From contig NZ_JAIVAJ010000001.1 in NCBI RefSeq assembly GCF_020171725.1, positions 62,001 to 126,000 of the forward strand: DNA of 64,000 nucleotides, given 5' to 3'. Of this stretch, positions 46,040 through 54,887 are shown one piece after another. Numbering within the stretch: the first letter of the stretch is position 1; each line of letters starts with the position of its first letter. This stretch comes from Halobacillus litoralis. Its GTDB lineage: Bacteria; Bacillota; Bacilli; Bacillales; Halobacillaceae. The notes beneath the pieces were generated by a model. It was not told the DNA's origin. It saw only the letters and a program-made list of their open reading frames with translations, and ran no database searches. A program made the position numbers and the translations under genes.

Positions 46040-47321
46040 CTTGTGGTTTTACTTGGAATACAGAGATTGCTTCTTCTTTGATCCAATGCTTCAAGTATTC
46101 GTCCGCATCTTTTGTTGTCAGTGACTCAATGACCGGCAGGACATCGAAAAGATCGCCACCGAGTGTATCGTAATGAGTGAATTGATTTGCAATGAATTCT
46201 AAGGAGTTAAGAGCACGCATGAACTGACCGATTTTCTTCCGCTTCATACGAGTGAAATCTTCTTCTGAAATGCTTGCGTCTTTCAGTTCGTGAAGCATCT
46301 CTTTAACACGTTTCGTCATTTCATCCGGCTTTCTCGTATCTCCACCAAGAATCGTAAAACCGAATTGGCGGTCGAGTTCGGTTTCAAAGGAGAAGCTGTC
46401 ATCGATCAGATCGTTTCTATACAGTTCTTCATAGAACGCACCGCTTCTTGAGAAGTAAAAATCAAGTATCATTTCGGACAGCAGTTCTGCACGAAGTAAT
46501 TCTTTGCCGGTAAGTTCTTTCACATTTTCTTTGACGCCGACCATGGCTTTGGCCGTTGTGACCGGCATGGTAATCGACTGATGCTTCTCCGATACTTCAA
46601 CCGGTTCATCTGGATAAGAACGATTAATGACAGGCGCTTCAGGAAATTCCTTTGCCGTCTGATTATCACGAATTAAAGTCATCATTTCATCAGGGTCGAT
46701 ATTACCGGCAACGAACAGTGTCATATTAGACGGGTGATAAAACGTTTCATAACACGTATAAAGGTCGTCTTTCGTGATTTCTTGAATCGAATCCACAGTT
46801 CCGGCAATATCGACTTTGACCGGATGTTGATGATACATACTTTGAATGGTGCCAAAGAAAGAGCGCCAGTCAGGCTGATCGTCATACATGCGGATCTCCT
46901 GGGCAATAATCCCTTTTTCCTTCTCGACAGACTCTTCAGAAAAGTAAGGATCCTGCACGAAATCAAGCAGGGTCTCTACGTTTTTTTCTATGTGGCTTGT
47001 AGCCGAGAATAGGTAAGCTGTTTTTGTAAAAGAGGTGAATGCATTCGCGGATGCTCCAAGCTTCGTGAAATCCTGAAATACGTCACGGTCTTCTTTTTCA
47101 AATAGCTTGTGCTCCAAAAAGTGGGCAATTCCCTCTGGCACGGTGACTTGCTCGTCCTGTCCAATTGGAGTGAACGTCTGGTCGATCGACCCGTAGTTCG
47201 TCGTGAATATACCGAACGTTTTGGCCATTTCCGGCTTGCTTAATAGAAATACTTGCAGACCGTTATCTAATGTTTCCTTATATACGGTTTCATTTAATTG
47301 TTGATACACTAATTCTTCCAC
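46032..47321 (-). CDS. ymfH: YmfH, M16-family zinc peptidase
   Basis: 429 residues. The inverted zinc motif HXXEH is intact as IAHFLEHKLFEKED, with the distal Glu in the EKEKGIIAQEIRMYDD region. With YmfF it forms an AlbE/AlbF- or MPP-like pair in which only this partner is catalytic. In B. subtilis such pairs are linked to peptide processing. The start lies two bases from the ymfF stop, so they are cotranscribed. Confidence 0.93.
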   Translation of the reverse strand: MEELVYQQLNETVYKETLDNGLQVFLLSKPEMAKTFGIFTTNYGSIDQTFTPIGQDEQVTVPEGIAHFLEHKLFEKEDRDVFQDFTKLGASANAFTSFTKTAYLFSATSHIEKNVETLLDFVQDPYFSEESVEKEKGIIAQEIRMYDDQPDWRSFFGTIQSMYHQHPVKVDIAGTVDSIQEITKDDLYTCYETFYHPSNMTLFVAGNIDPDEMMTLIRDNQTAKEFPEAPVINRSYPDEPVEVSEKHQSITMPVTTAKAMVGVKENVKELTGKELLRAELLSEMILDFYFSRSGAFYEELYRNDLIDDSFSFETELDRQFGFTILGGDTRKPDEMTKRVKEMLHELKDASISEEDFTRMKRKKIGQFMRALNSLEFIANQFTHYDTLGGDLFDVLPVIESLTTKDADEYLKHWIKEEAISVFQVKPQDA

Positions 47322-47323
47322 GA

Positions 47324-48607
47324 TTATTCCCCTCCCTCTAGGCTCGTTAAGAAGTAGATCGTATCGAGTTTGATTTTATTCGCCATTTTGACGACGTCTT
47401 CTTTCGTTACTTTACGTATGTTCTCCATCAAGTCACCGGCAGGCATTTCCGCGCCGGAAATCATCTGATGATAAAGGACTTCGATCAGCCCGTTCGCGTT
47501 ATCCATCGTTTCCTGCAGCTGGTTGATGACTTGTTCTTTAGTTTCATTCACTTGATCTTCAGTGAAATCGCCATTCTTCATCGCTTCCATCTGCTCAAGA
47601 ATGATCGTCTTAGCCTGGTCATAGTCTTTCGGATCCACACCACTGAAGACAAGAAGCAGCCCCTTGTGACTTTCGAACCTGGATGCCGCATAATAGGCAA
47701 GGCTATGCTTTTCCCTTACATTCATAAACAGCTTCGAACTTGGGAAGCCGCCGAAGATGCCATTGAATATTTGAAGCGCATAATAATCATCGTCTCCGAA
47801 TTTCGTGTACGTACGGTATCCGATGTGAAGTTTACCTTGGTTTACTTCTTCCCGCTCTACGATTTCCTTGGATTCGGTTACTTCTTTTACTTCAGCAACC
47901 TGATCATTATCGTCATTGGAACTATTAGATCTTGAAAAATACTGATCCGTCATCTGCTCGATTTGTGCTTCGTCAATGTCACCAATGACGTAAACATCGA
48001 GTAAATCGTTTTGAATCATCGATTGATAGTAATCATGCAGCGTTTTCGGTGTAATGGATGAAAGGTCATCCTGATAACCATGAACATGTAGGGAATAAGC
48101 CTCTCCCGCGCACATGTTGTCCATCAGCCTTACATTCGCATAACTCATCTTGTCATCTTTGATCGATGTAATCTTCTGCTCCAGCGTTTGTTTTTCACGG
48201 CTTACAATCTCTGGATCAAAGCCGTCACCTTCTGTTTTCGGATCAAACAACACTTCGTGGAAAAGCTTGAACGCTTCTTCCAGAATCGGTTCCGAATCGT
48301 TCAAATACGCCTCATTGACCACTTCCATCCGGAAGCTGATGACATGGTTTTCACCCTTCTTCGAGCCGTCACTTGATAACGCTGTACCATATAGGTTTTC
48401 AAATGCGGATTGCAATGAACGGATGTTGGGATGATTGTTTGTCGCTTTTTGTAAAACATGCGGCAGCAACGCCCGCTCTGTAATCCCTTCTCGTTTTAAT
48501 GGGGATTTTAATTTGGCTACAATCGTAATCGTTTTGTACTTGTTACTAGGTAAAATATGTAAACGATACCCTTGTTTATTATACAATTTCTCTTCTGATA
48601 CTTTCAT
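47324..48607 (-). CDS. ymfF: YmfF, catalytically degenerate M16-family protein
   Basis: 427 residues of M16 fold (KLKSPLKREGITERALLPHVL near residues 34-54, GEAYSLHVHGYQDDLSS, VREKHSLAYYAASRFESHKG). The HXXEH zinc motif is absent: the corresponding place reads LLPHVLQKATNN. It should be the non-catalytic partner of YmfH. RBS GGAGGATG precedes the ATG. It heads the ymfF-ymfH-ymfI unit. Confidence 0.92.
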   Translation of the reverse strand: MKVSEEKLYNKQGYRLHILPSNKYKTITIVAKLKSPLKREGITERALLPHVLQKATNNHPNIRSLQSAFENLYGTALSSDGSKKGENHVISFRMEVVNEAYLNDSEPILEEAFKLFHEVLFDPKTEGDGFDPEIVSREKQTLEQKITSIKDDKMSYANVRLMDNMCAGEAYSLHVHGYQDDLSSITPKTLHDYYQSMIQNDLLDVYVIGDIDEAQIEQMTDQYFSRSNSSNDDNDQVAEVKEVTESKEIVEREEVNQGKLHIGYRTYTKFGDDDYYALQIFNGIFGGFPSSKLFMNVREKHSLAYYAASRFESHKGLLLVFSGVDPKDYDQAKTIILEQMEAMKNGDFTEDQVNETKEQVINQLQETMDNANGLIEVLYHQMISGAEMPAGDLMENIRKVTKEDVVKMANKIKLDTIYFLTSLEGGE

Positions 48608-48947
48608 AGCTCATCCTCCTCTACTTCTTTTTCTATAGTATGGACGTTTGAAGAATCCTTCATCCGTATATCTTATGCTAAGGTATATGATTCGAAATGT
48701 AAAAAATTAAGCCCATTTGAATTGATCGTTGATAGAAGGCTTGTGAAAGCACTGCGGTGTGAACACGCGTTGCTATGAAGATCCCAGTTGTATCAAGAAC
48801 AAGCAGAGTCCCTGAAAGCCCATTCTCACTTAACGAAACGAAACCCGGGAGATGCACCGTTTGCCATGCATCTCCCGGGTTTATTCATAACGCCCAACCA
48901 TTTAATATCAACCCTGTTACCCGGCATCTATTTTGAGCAGACGTAAA
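48608..48947. other. Intergenic region between ymfF and the transporter operon
   Basis: About 340 bases. It holds the strong operon terminator at 48841-48882 and the ymfF upstream region (48610-48720, AT-rich). I find no ORF with a ribosome site and no structured RNA motif that I recognise. Confidence 0.5.
48841..48882 (-). terminator. Terminator after the nupQ-like permease gene
   Basis: A perfect 16-base stem AAACCCGGGAGATGCA/TGCATCTCCCGGGTTT around a ten-base loop. The following minus-strand sequence is only moderately T-rich. Confidence 0.8.
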
Positions 48948-49907
48948 TTAACGGCTTCCTTTTACATACGGTTCTCCGAGAGATTTCGGAGCTTCTGCAC
49001 GACCGATGAATCCAGCTAGTGCCAGAATCGTCAATACGTATGGTGCAATGAGTAAGAAGATTTGCGGTACATCTTCAAGTAGTGGAAGTCCTGAACCGAA
49101 AATACTTAAGGACTGTGCAAAACCGAAGAAGATTGCAGCTCCGAGTGCACCAAGCGGGTGCCATTTTCCGAAAATGACCGCTGCAAGGGCCATGAATCCC
49201 TGTCCTACAATCGTGGAATGAGAGAAGTTCAAGGCAACGGTAAGAGCATAAACCGATCCTCCAAGGCCACCGAAGGCACCGGAAAGCATAACAGCAATGT
49301 AACGCATACGGTACACTTTAATTCCGTTCGTATCTGCAGCCATCGGGTGTTCACCGACTGAACGAAGACGAAGTCCGAACGGCGTTTTATAGATGACGAA
49401 GAATACGATTAAAGCAAGCGCGATCGCCAGATAGGACGTGTTGTACCACCCAGAAAAGAACCACTCACCGATGATCGGAATGTCACTTAAGAATGGAACA
49501 TCAACAGCATAAAACGGTCGCTCTACCATGTCGGTTTGTCCTTTGTCGTACCACTGCTTTGTAAGGAACAAGCCAATTCCAAGTGCCAGGAAGTTGATGG
49601 CAACACCACTGACCACCTGATCAGCACGGAATGTAATAGAAGCAACAGCGTGAATCAAAGCAAAGAGAGCGGAGATGACGGCGGCAGCTATGATCGAAAT
49701 CCACGGTGTTGCCGCTCCAAACGTATCATAAAATGTTAAGTGGAAAACGACGCCTACAAAAGCTCCCATGACCATAAGACCCTCAAGGCCAATATTGATA
49801 ATCCCCGATCGTTCACTGAACACGCCACCTAAGGCGGTAAAAATCAGAGGGGCAGCGTACACCATGGCCGCTGGTATGATTGATGCAATGATGTCAATAA
49901 TCCCCAT
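48948..49907 (-). CDS. nupQ: BMP-type nucleoside ABC transporter, permease 2
   Basis: 319 residues with eight or more membrane segments, BPD_transp_2 family: PLIFTALGGVFSERSGIINIGLEGLMVMGAF and LRLRSVGEHPMAADTNGIKVYRMRY (EAA-like loop contacting the ATPase). It resembles B. subtilis NupQ (YufQ) of the guanosine transporter. It starts one base after the end of the other permease gene. Confidence 0.93.
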   Translation of the reverse strand: MGIIDIIASIIPAAMVYAAPLIFTALGGVFSERSGIINIGLEGLMVMGAFVGVVFHLTFYDTFGAATPWISIIAAAVISALFALIHAVASITFRADQVVSGVAINFLALGIGLFLTKQWYDKGQTDMVERPFYAVDVPFLSDIPIIGEWFFSGWYNTSYLAIALALIVFFVIYKTPFGLRLRSVGEHPMAADTNGIKVYRMRYIAVMLSGAFGGLGGSVYALTVALNFSHSTIVGQGFMALAAVIFGKWHPLGALGAAIFFGFAQSLSIFGSGLPLLEDVPQIFLLIAPYVLTILALAGFIGRAEAPKSLGEPYVKGSR

Positions 49908-50957
49908 TTACTTCCCCTCCTTTTTGAAACGTAAGAATAACCATCGAATGATGTAGCTTGAAGCTACAAAGAAAATGATAAGTGCAATAACAATCTCAAC
50001 GAGCTCTGTCGGTACTCCGGCCTCTGTCGGCATGTTCAGTGCACCGATTTTAAGCGTACCGAACAGGAACGCGGCAAGTACGACACCAAGCGCCGTGTTT
50101 GCACCAAGTAAGGCGACGGCGATTCCGTCAAAACCGATGTTGGTAAAGCCTGATTTCACATTCATATAGCCGAATGTTCCAAGCCCCTCCATTGCTCCTG
50201 CCAAACCGGCGAATGCACCGGAGATGACCATGGCTAAAATAATGTTTTTACTTACGTTCATCCCTGCATATTTCGATGCATTTTGGTTGAATCCAACAGA
50301 ACGAAGCTCAAACCCAGTCGTCGTCTTGTTCAATACAAACCACATAACCGCTGCGATAAACAGAGCAACTAAAATTCCGTAGTGAAGGCGGGAGAAATAC
50401 GTCATACTAGCCAACCACTCCGATGCAAGGGAAGCAGTCGGGGCGATTTCGGCCGTACGGTCGTCTCCATCTGTAAGCACGCTTCTCACCATCTCATTGG
50501 AAATGTAGAGGGCGATGTAGTTCATCATGATCGTAACGATAACTTCGTGAACCCCTAGTTTAGCTTTGAGTAATCCGGGAATACCTCCCCAGATGGCACC
50601 TGCGATCCCTGCTACAACAAGAGCAAGTGGGAGGTGAAGGATCATCGGAAGATCAAACGAAATCCCGACCCACACAGATGCGAGCCATCCTACGATGACC
50701 TGACCTTCTACCCCGATGTTCAATAGTCCTGTACGCAGGGCGAAAGCGACCGCAAGTCCAGACAAGATATAAGGCGTGACCTGTCTGATCGTCTCTCCCA
50801 GGAAGTAGCTGTCACCGAACGCACCGTTCCATAGAGCAGCATAACCTGTGACGGGGTTGTATCCAAAAACAAGCATGATGATAGCACCTGAAAGCAGGCC
50901 TAATAACACCGAGATGATCGGTATCAAAATATTGATAACTCGATTGGAAAATAGCAT
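49908..50957 (-). CDS. nupP: BMP-type nucleoside ABC transporter, permease 1
   Basis: 349 residues with about nine membrane segments, BPD_transp_2 family. LSGLAVAFALRTGLLNIGVEGQVIVGWLASVW and FELRSVGFNQNASKYAGMNVSKNI are family signatures. It pairs with the 48948-49907 permease to form the channel. It starts directly after the ATPase gene. Confidence 0.93.
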   Translation of the reverse strand: MLFSNRVINILIPIISVLLGLLSGAIIMLVFGYNPVTGYAALWNGAFGDSYFLGETIRQVTPYILSGLAVAFALRTGLLNIGVEGQVIVGWLASVWVGISFDLPMILHLPLALVVAGIAGAIWGGIPGLLKAKLGVHEVIVTIMMNYIALYISNEMVRSVLTDGDDRTAEIAPTASLASEWLASMTYFSRLHYGILVALFIAAVMWFVLNKTTTGFELRSVGFNQNASKYAGMNVSKNIILAMVISGAFAGLAGAMEGLGTFGYMNVKSGFTNIGFDGIAVALLGANTALGVVLAAFLFGTLKIGALNMPTEAGVPTELVEIVIALIIFFVASSYIIRWLFLRFKKEGK

Positions 50958-52484
50958 TTACTCTCCACCTGCCTTCGCTGTCGTATTTCCTGCCATGAGA
51001 AGACCAAGGTCCTGTTCATTCGTCTCCTCCGGCTTCACTTCTGATACAATTTGACCATCGAACATAACCGCAATACGGTCACTTAAGTTCATGATTTCTT
51101 CCAGCTCAAAGGAAAGAAGAAGAACCGCACGCCCTTTATCACGCTCTTCAATCAAGCGTTTATGGATAAATTCAATGGCCCCGACGTCTAGTCCACGAGT
51201 AGGCTGTGCTGCAATGATCAAATCCGGAGAACGGTCGACTTCACGGCCGATAATCGCCTTCTGCTGGTTCCCTCCTGATAAAGCACGAGCTTTCGTGTAG
51301 GCATCTGGTGTACGAACATCATACTCTTCAATCAACTCGTTCGCCTTCTGGTAAATGTTCTTGAAGCTCATGACCCCATTCTTCGAGAACGGTTTATCAT
51401 AATAGGTCTGAAGAACCATGTTTTCTCCAATCGGAAAGTCCAGGACTAATCCGAATTTATGTCGGTCCTGTGGAATATGTGAGATACCGGACTGCGTGAC
51501 TTTTCTAGGACTCAAGTTCGTAATGACTTTATCATGAAGCTTGATGTCACCTGATTCCGTTTTGCGAAGACCTGCAATGGCTTCGATCAGCTCGGATTGA
51601 CCGTTTCCGTCAACCCCTGCAATCCCGACAATCTCTCCGGCACGGACATCGAGGTTCAAACCTTTCACCATCTCGACTCCACGTACATCCTTAACACGTA
51701 AGTCGCGAATGGATAAGTACGTTTCTTTTGGTGTTGCTGGCGTTTTTTCAGTAGAAAAGCTTACTTCGCGTCCTACCATTAAGGAGGCAAGCTCAGTCGG
51801 GTTCGTTTCTTTTACGTCAACAGTACCGATTCCCTGTCCCTTCCGAATAACTGTACAGCGGTCACACACTTCCATGATTTCTTTCAACTTATGTGTAATC
51901 AGAATAATCGACTTGCCTTCTGATACGAGACTCTTCATGATCTCGATCAGCTCTTTGATTTCCTGCGGTGTCAATACAGCCGTCGGCTCGTCAAAAATGA
52001 GAATCTCCGCGCCACGATAGAGCGTTTTCAAGATTTCCACTCGCTGCTGCATGCCGACTGAAATATCACGGATTTTAGCTCTTGGGTCTACATTCAATCC
52101 GTAGCGCTCAGACAACTCCTGTACTTCCTGTTCCGCTTTCTTCAAGTTAACCTGACCCATCTTCTTCGGTTCGCTTCCAAGTACGATGTTCTCGGTTACG
52201 GTAAACGTATCCACAAGCATAAAGTGTTGGTGAACCATCCCGATTCCTAGGTCGTTTGCAACATTCGGGTCTGTAATATTCGCTTTTTCTCCACGAACGC
52301 GGATTTCGCCTTTTTCCGGCTGATAAAGACCGAAAAGCACGTTCATAAGCGTGGATTTCCCTGCGCCATTCTCTCCAAGCAATGCGTGGATTTCACCTTT
52401 TTCCACCTGCAGGTTGATATTATCGTTGGCGACAATACCCGGAAATTCTTTACGTATATTCAGCATCTCAATTACGTAATCCAT
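50958..52484 (-). CDS. nupO: BMP-type nucleoside ABC transporter, double ATP-binding subunit
   Basis: 508 residues with two ATP-binding halves. The first is canonical: Walker A GENGAGKST (about residue 38), signature ISVGMQQRVEI, Walker B LIFDEPTAVL. The second has degenerate GVDGNGQSELIEAI, signature LSGGNQQKAIIGRE and LIIAAQPTRGLDVGA, as usual for sugar- and nucleoside-type importers. It energises uptake with the two permeases and the lipoprotein. Confidence 0.95.
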   Translation of the reverse strand: MDYVIEMLNIRKEFPGIVANDNINLQVEKGEIHALLGENGAGKSTLMNVLFGLYQPEKGEIRVRGEKANITDPNVANDLGIGMVHQHFMLVDTFTVTENIVLGSEPKKMGQVNLKKAEQEVQELSERYGLNVDPRAKIRDISVGMQQRVEILKTLYRGAEILIFDEPTAVLTPQEIKELIEIMKSLVSEGKSIILITHKLKEIMEVCDRCTVIRKGQGIGTVDVKETNPTELASLMVGREVSFSTEKTPATPKETYLSIRDLRVKDVRGVEMVKGLNLDVRAGEIVGIAGVDGNGQSELIEAIAGLRKTESGDIKLHDKVITNLSPRKVTQSGISHIPQDRHKFGLVLDFPIGENMVLQTYYDKPFSKNGVMSFKNIYQKANELIEEYDVRTPDAYTKARALSGGNQQKAIIGREVDRSPDLIIAAQPTRGLDVGAIEFIHKRLIEERDKGRAVLLLSFELEEIMNLSDRIAVMFDGQIVSEVKPEETNEQDLGLLMAGNTTAKAGGE

Positions 52485-52540
52485 TCGCTTCCCCTCACTC
52501 TCTTTATTTTCCAGCGGTGCCTTCTCTTGAAAAAATCACC

Positions 52541-52620
52541 AAATGAAGAGGGCCGGAGCCGCTTCATTTGATGATTTTGCGTTATGAAAAAAAGAAGGCC
52601 GGCCGAAACCAGCCTTCTTT
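52541..52620 (-). terminator. Two tandem hairpins between the lipoprotein and ATPase genes
   Basis: On the minus strand AAAGAAGGC/GCCTTCTTT (52591-52620) is followed by seven T residues, and a second hairpin AAATGAAG/CTTCATTT (52541-52569) comes next. Partial termination here would give more binding protein than membrane complex, the common arrangement in importer operons. Confidence 0.72.
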
Positions 52621-52632
52621 CTGAAGCATTTC

Positions 52633-53772
52633 TTATAGAGAATTTACATATGTTTCAAGGTCTTCGATCGTGCTTGGTACTTCAACTTCACCGTTGATGA
52701 TCTTCTCTTTCCACTCTTCAACAGCTGAGATGATCTCTTCAGTCATCGCTTCTTCGTTTGTGCGGGCAATGCTTACCCCGTCATCTTCCAAGCCGTATTC
52801 AATGACTTCGCCACCAGGGAATTCACCGTTCATCGCCTGAGTTGAAACGTCTTGTACAGCAATGTCTACTCGTTTAACCATTGAAGTAAGGGTTACGTTC
52901 GTGTCGTTAACAGCACCCTCTTCATGTTGGTCACGGTCAACACCGATGACCCATACGTTCGCTTCAGGGTCATTGTTCTTGATGTCTTTCGCTTGTGCGA
53001 ATACACCGTTACCTGTTGCTCCAGAAGCGTGGTAAATCACATCGATGCCTTTGTCATACATGTTGGATGCAATCAATTTACCTTTGTCAGCTGCTGCGAA
53101 GCTCTCCGCATACTGAACGTCTACTTCGATTTCAGGGTTCACAGATTTAACACCCGCAACGAATCCTGCTTCGAACTTGTTGATCAAGTCTCCATCAACA
53201 CCGCCGACGAAGCCAACTTGGTTAGACTCAGTCTTGTTAGCTGCTGCTACACCAGCAAGGAAAGAACCTTGGTGCTCTTTAAATGTGATGCTTGCAATGT
53301 TGTCACCTTCAGCTACGGAGTCGACAATTGCGAAGTGTGTGTCAGGATACTGTCCAGCTACTTCTTCGATCGCCGGCTGCAGAAGGTACCCGATACCATA
53401 GATCAAGTTATAGTCTTGACGAACTAGGCGGTTCAAGTTCGTAACATAGTCTGCATCACTTTCAGATTGTGCATAATCAAAACCTTCATCTTCAACAAGA
53501 CCATTTTCTTCACCGAATGCTTGTAGACCTTCCCAAGCGGATTGGTTGAAGGACTTATCGTCTACTCCGCCAATGTCTGTAACCATCGCAACGGAAAAGT
53601 CGCCGTTTTCGCCAGACGCTTCTTCACCAGATCCTTCTGATGAACCTTCTCCTTCATTACCAGTAGCTTCATCTTCTCCACCATCAGAAGAACCACCACA
53701 AGCAGCTAATACTAAACCAAGAGACAATAATAGTGCGAACATGATAAACCAACGATTTTTAAACAAGTACAT
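52633..53772 (-). CDS. nupN: BMP-family nucleoside-binding lipoprotein
   Basis: 379 residues. A type II signal peptide ends in LAAC with Cys25 for lipidation; a Gly/Ser/Glu linker follows, then a BMP fold (VAMVTDIGGVDDKSFNQSAWEGLQAFGEENG, NLIYGIGYLLQPAIEEVAGQYPD, IASITFKEHQGSFLAGVAAA, VIYHASGATGNGVFAQAKD). It captures nucleosides outside the cell for the NupOPQ complex. ATG at 53772 lies very close to AGGGGG; a TTG two codons later has better spacing, so the start is uncertain by two residues. Confidence 0.94.
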   Translation of the reverse strand: MYLFKNRWFIMFALLLSLGLVLAACGGSSDGGEDEATGNEGEGSSEGSGEEASGENGDFSVAMVTDIGGVDDKSFNQSAWEGLQAFGEENGLVEDEGFDYAQSESDADYVTNLNRLVRQDYNLIYGIGYLLQPAIEEVAGQYPDTHFAIVDSVAEGDNIASITFKEHQGSFLAGVAAANKTESNQVGFVGGVDGDLINKFEAGFVAGVKSVNPEIEVDVQYAESFAAADKGKLIASNMYDKGIDVIYHASGATGNGVFAQAKDIKNNDPEANVWVIGVDRDQHEEGAVNDTNVTLTSMVKRVDIAVQDVSTQAMNGEFPGGEVIEYGLEDDGVSIARTNEEAMTEEIISAVEEWKEKIINGEVEVPSTIEDLETYVNSL

Positions 53773-53861
53773 TACCCCCTAAAGTTGTTTAAGTCATAAA
53801 AGTTCTGCAACAAACGACGTTTCTCTGTCAGGCCTCACCCCCCTAACGTTTATGAAAGCCC

Positions 53862-54587
53862 TTACACTCTTTTTCTTAAAACATGGAAGCTGAACTTATC
53901 TGCTCTGAAGTAGTTGGATGAAAGCAGCATAGGTACATCATCTTCTGAATAGTGCATTTGTTTCAGTAATAGTAGTGCCTGATCGGGTTCGCAGTTCAAT
54001 ACAGGTGAAATGCGTTCATGAAATCCGATCGGCTCAATGTGGGTAACCGCATAACCAATCCGCTTCCCTGTATGTTGTTCTAATGTTCTGAACAAAGAAT
54101 CGGCTTCGCGCACCTGATCGATTGGAATCAGTTCCTCCGGGATCTTGTCCACACAGTAAACGACTGGCTGCTCATCAGCTGTACGAACACGCTCCACTTT
54201 GGCTAAATTATGTAGTTCTACGGGAGCGAATCGTCTTCTGTCCTCTTCTGTAGCTTCAACAAGGTCTGCAGACAAATATTGTGATCCAGGGGTCATACCC
54301 GAGTCGGCAATCATGCCTGTCACACTATTCAATTCTTCAATGCCTGAAGTGAACAGCGGTTTCGGATTGACGAAGGTTCCAACACCATGACGACGTGTCA
54401 CGACTCCGTCCTCTTCTAATATTCGTAAGGCCTCCCTCAATGTTGCACGGGATACGCCTAAAGATTTTGACAATTGAAATTCAGAAGGAAGCTTCTGCTT
54501 CTCTAAATAGATACCGTTTTCAATGTCTCGTTTGATTTGCTCTATCACTTGTAGATACAAGTGACGTGTATCCTGCCTGATCGACAT
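53862..54587 (-). CDS. ymfC: GntR/HutC-family regulator (YmfC-like)
   Basis: 241 residues. Winged helix [61 protein letters not shown], then a UTRA effector domain (about residues 80-235). It lies directly upstream of the nucleoside importer genes and probably controls them, perhaps sensing a nucleoside or sugar; in B. subtilis YmfC has no firmly known ligand. A cre-like sequence lies upstream. Confidence 0.9.
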   Translation of the reverse strand: MSIRQDTRHLYLQVIEQIKRDIENGIYLEKQKLPSEFQLSKSLGVSRATLREALRILEEDGVVTRRHGVGTFVNPKPLFTSGIEELNSVTGMIADSGMTPGSQYLSADLVEATEEDRRRFAPVELHNLAKVERVRTADEQPVVYCVDKIPEELIPIDQVREADSLFRTLEQHTGKRIGYAVTHIEPIGFHERISPVLNCEPDQALLLLKQMHYSEDDVPMLLSSNYFRADKFSFHVLRKRV

Positions 54588-54741
54588 ACTTTTTCACTCC
54601 AAGTCCTGTGGGCTTTCATCTCTAAGAGATCTGACATCTGACGTTCGACACATCATATTTCGAAATTAATATAACACTTTTCTAAGAATAAATAAATAGG
54701 ATCAGGACATTTTATTAGATTTTGTCACTAGATTCATCAAA

Positions 54742-54756
54742 TTGAAAGCGTTTTTT
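54742..54756. promoter_or_regulatory. cre-like sequence upstream of the GntR gene
   Basis: TTGAAAGCGTTTTTT fits the cre consensus WTGNAANCGNWNNCW except at the fourteenth position. It could place the GntR-transporter locus under CcpA. Confidence 0.4.
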
Positions 54757-54848
54757 GATCTTATACGGGATAAATGGACGTATTTTGTGGGATTTCGTTC
54801 CATTTATTATTCTGCTCATTTATTACCGGTCCACAATAATGACATACA

Positions 54849-54880
54849 AAAACCCCTGCCGAAAAATCGACAGGGGTTTT
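54849..54880 (-). terminator. Terminator after spoIIIE
   Basis: AAAACCCCTG pairs with CAGGGGTTTT, with inner CGA/TCG; T residues follow on the minus strand. Confidence 0.85.
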
Positions 54881-54887
54881 TACTAGA

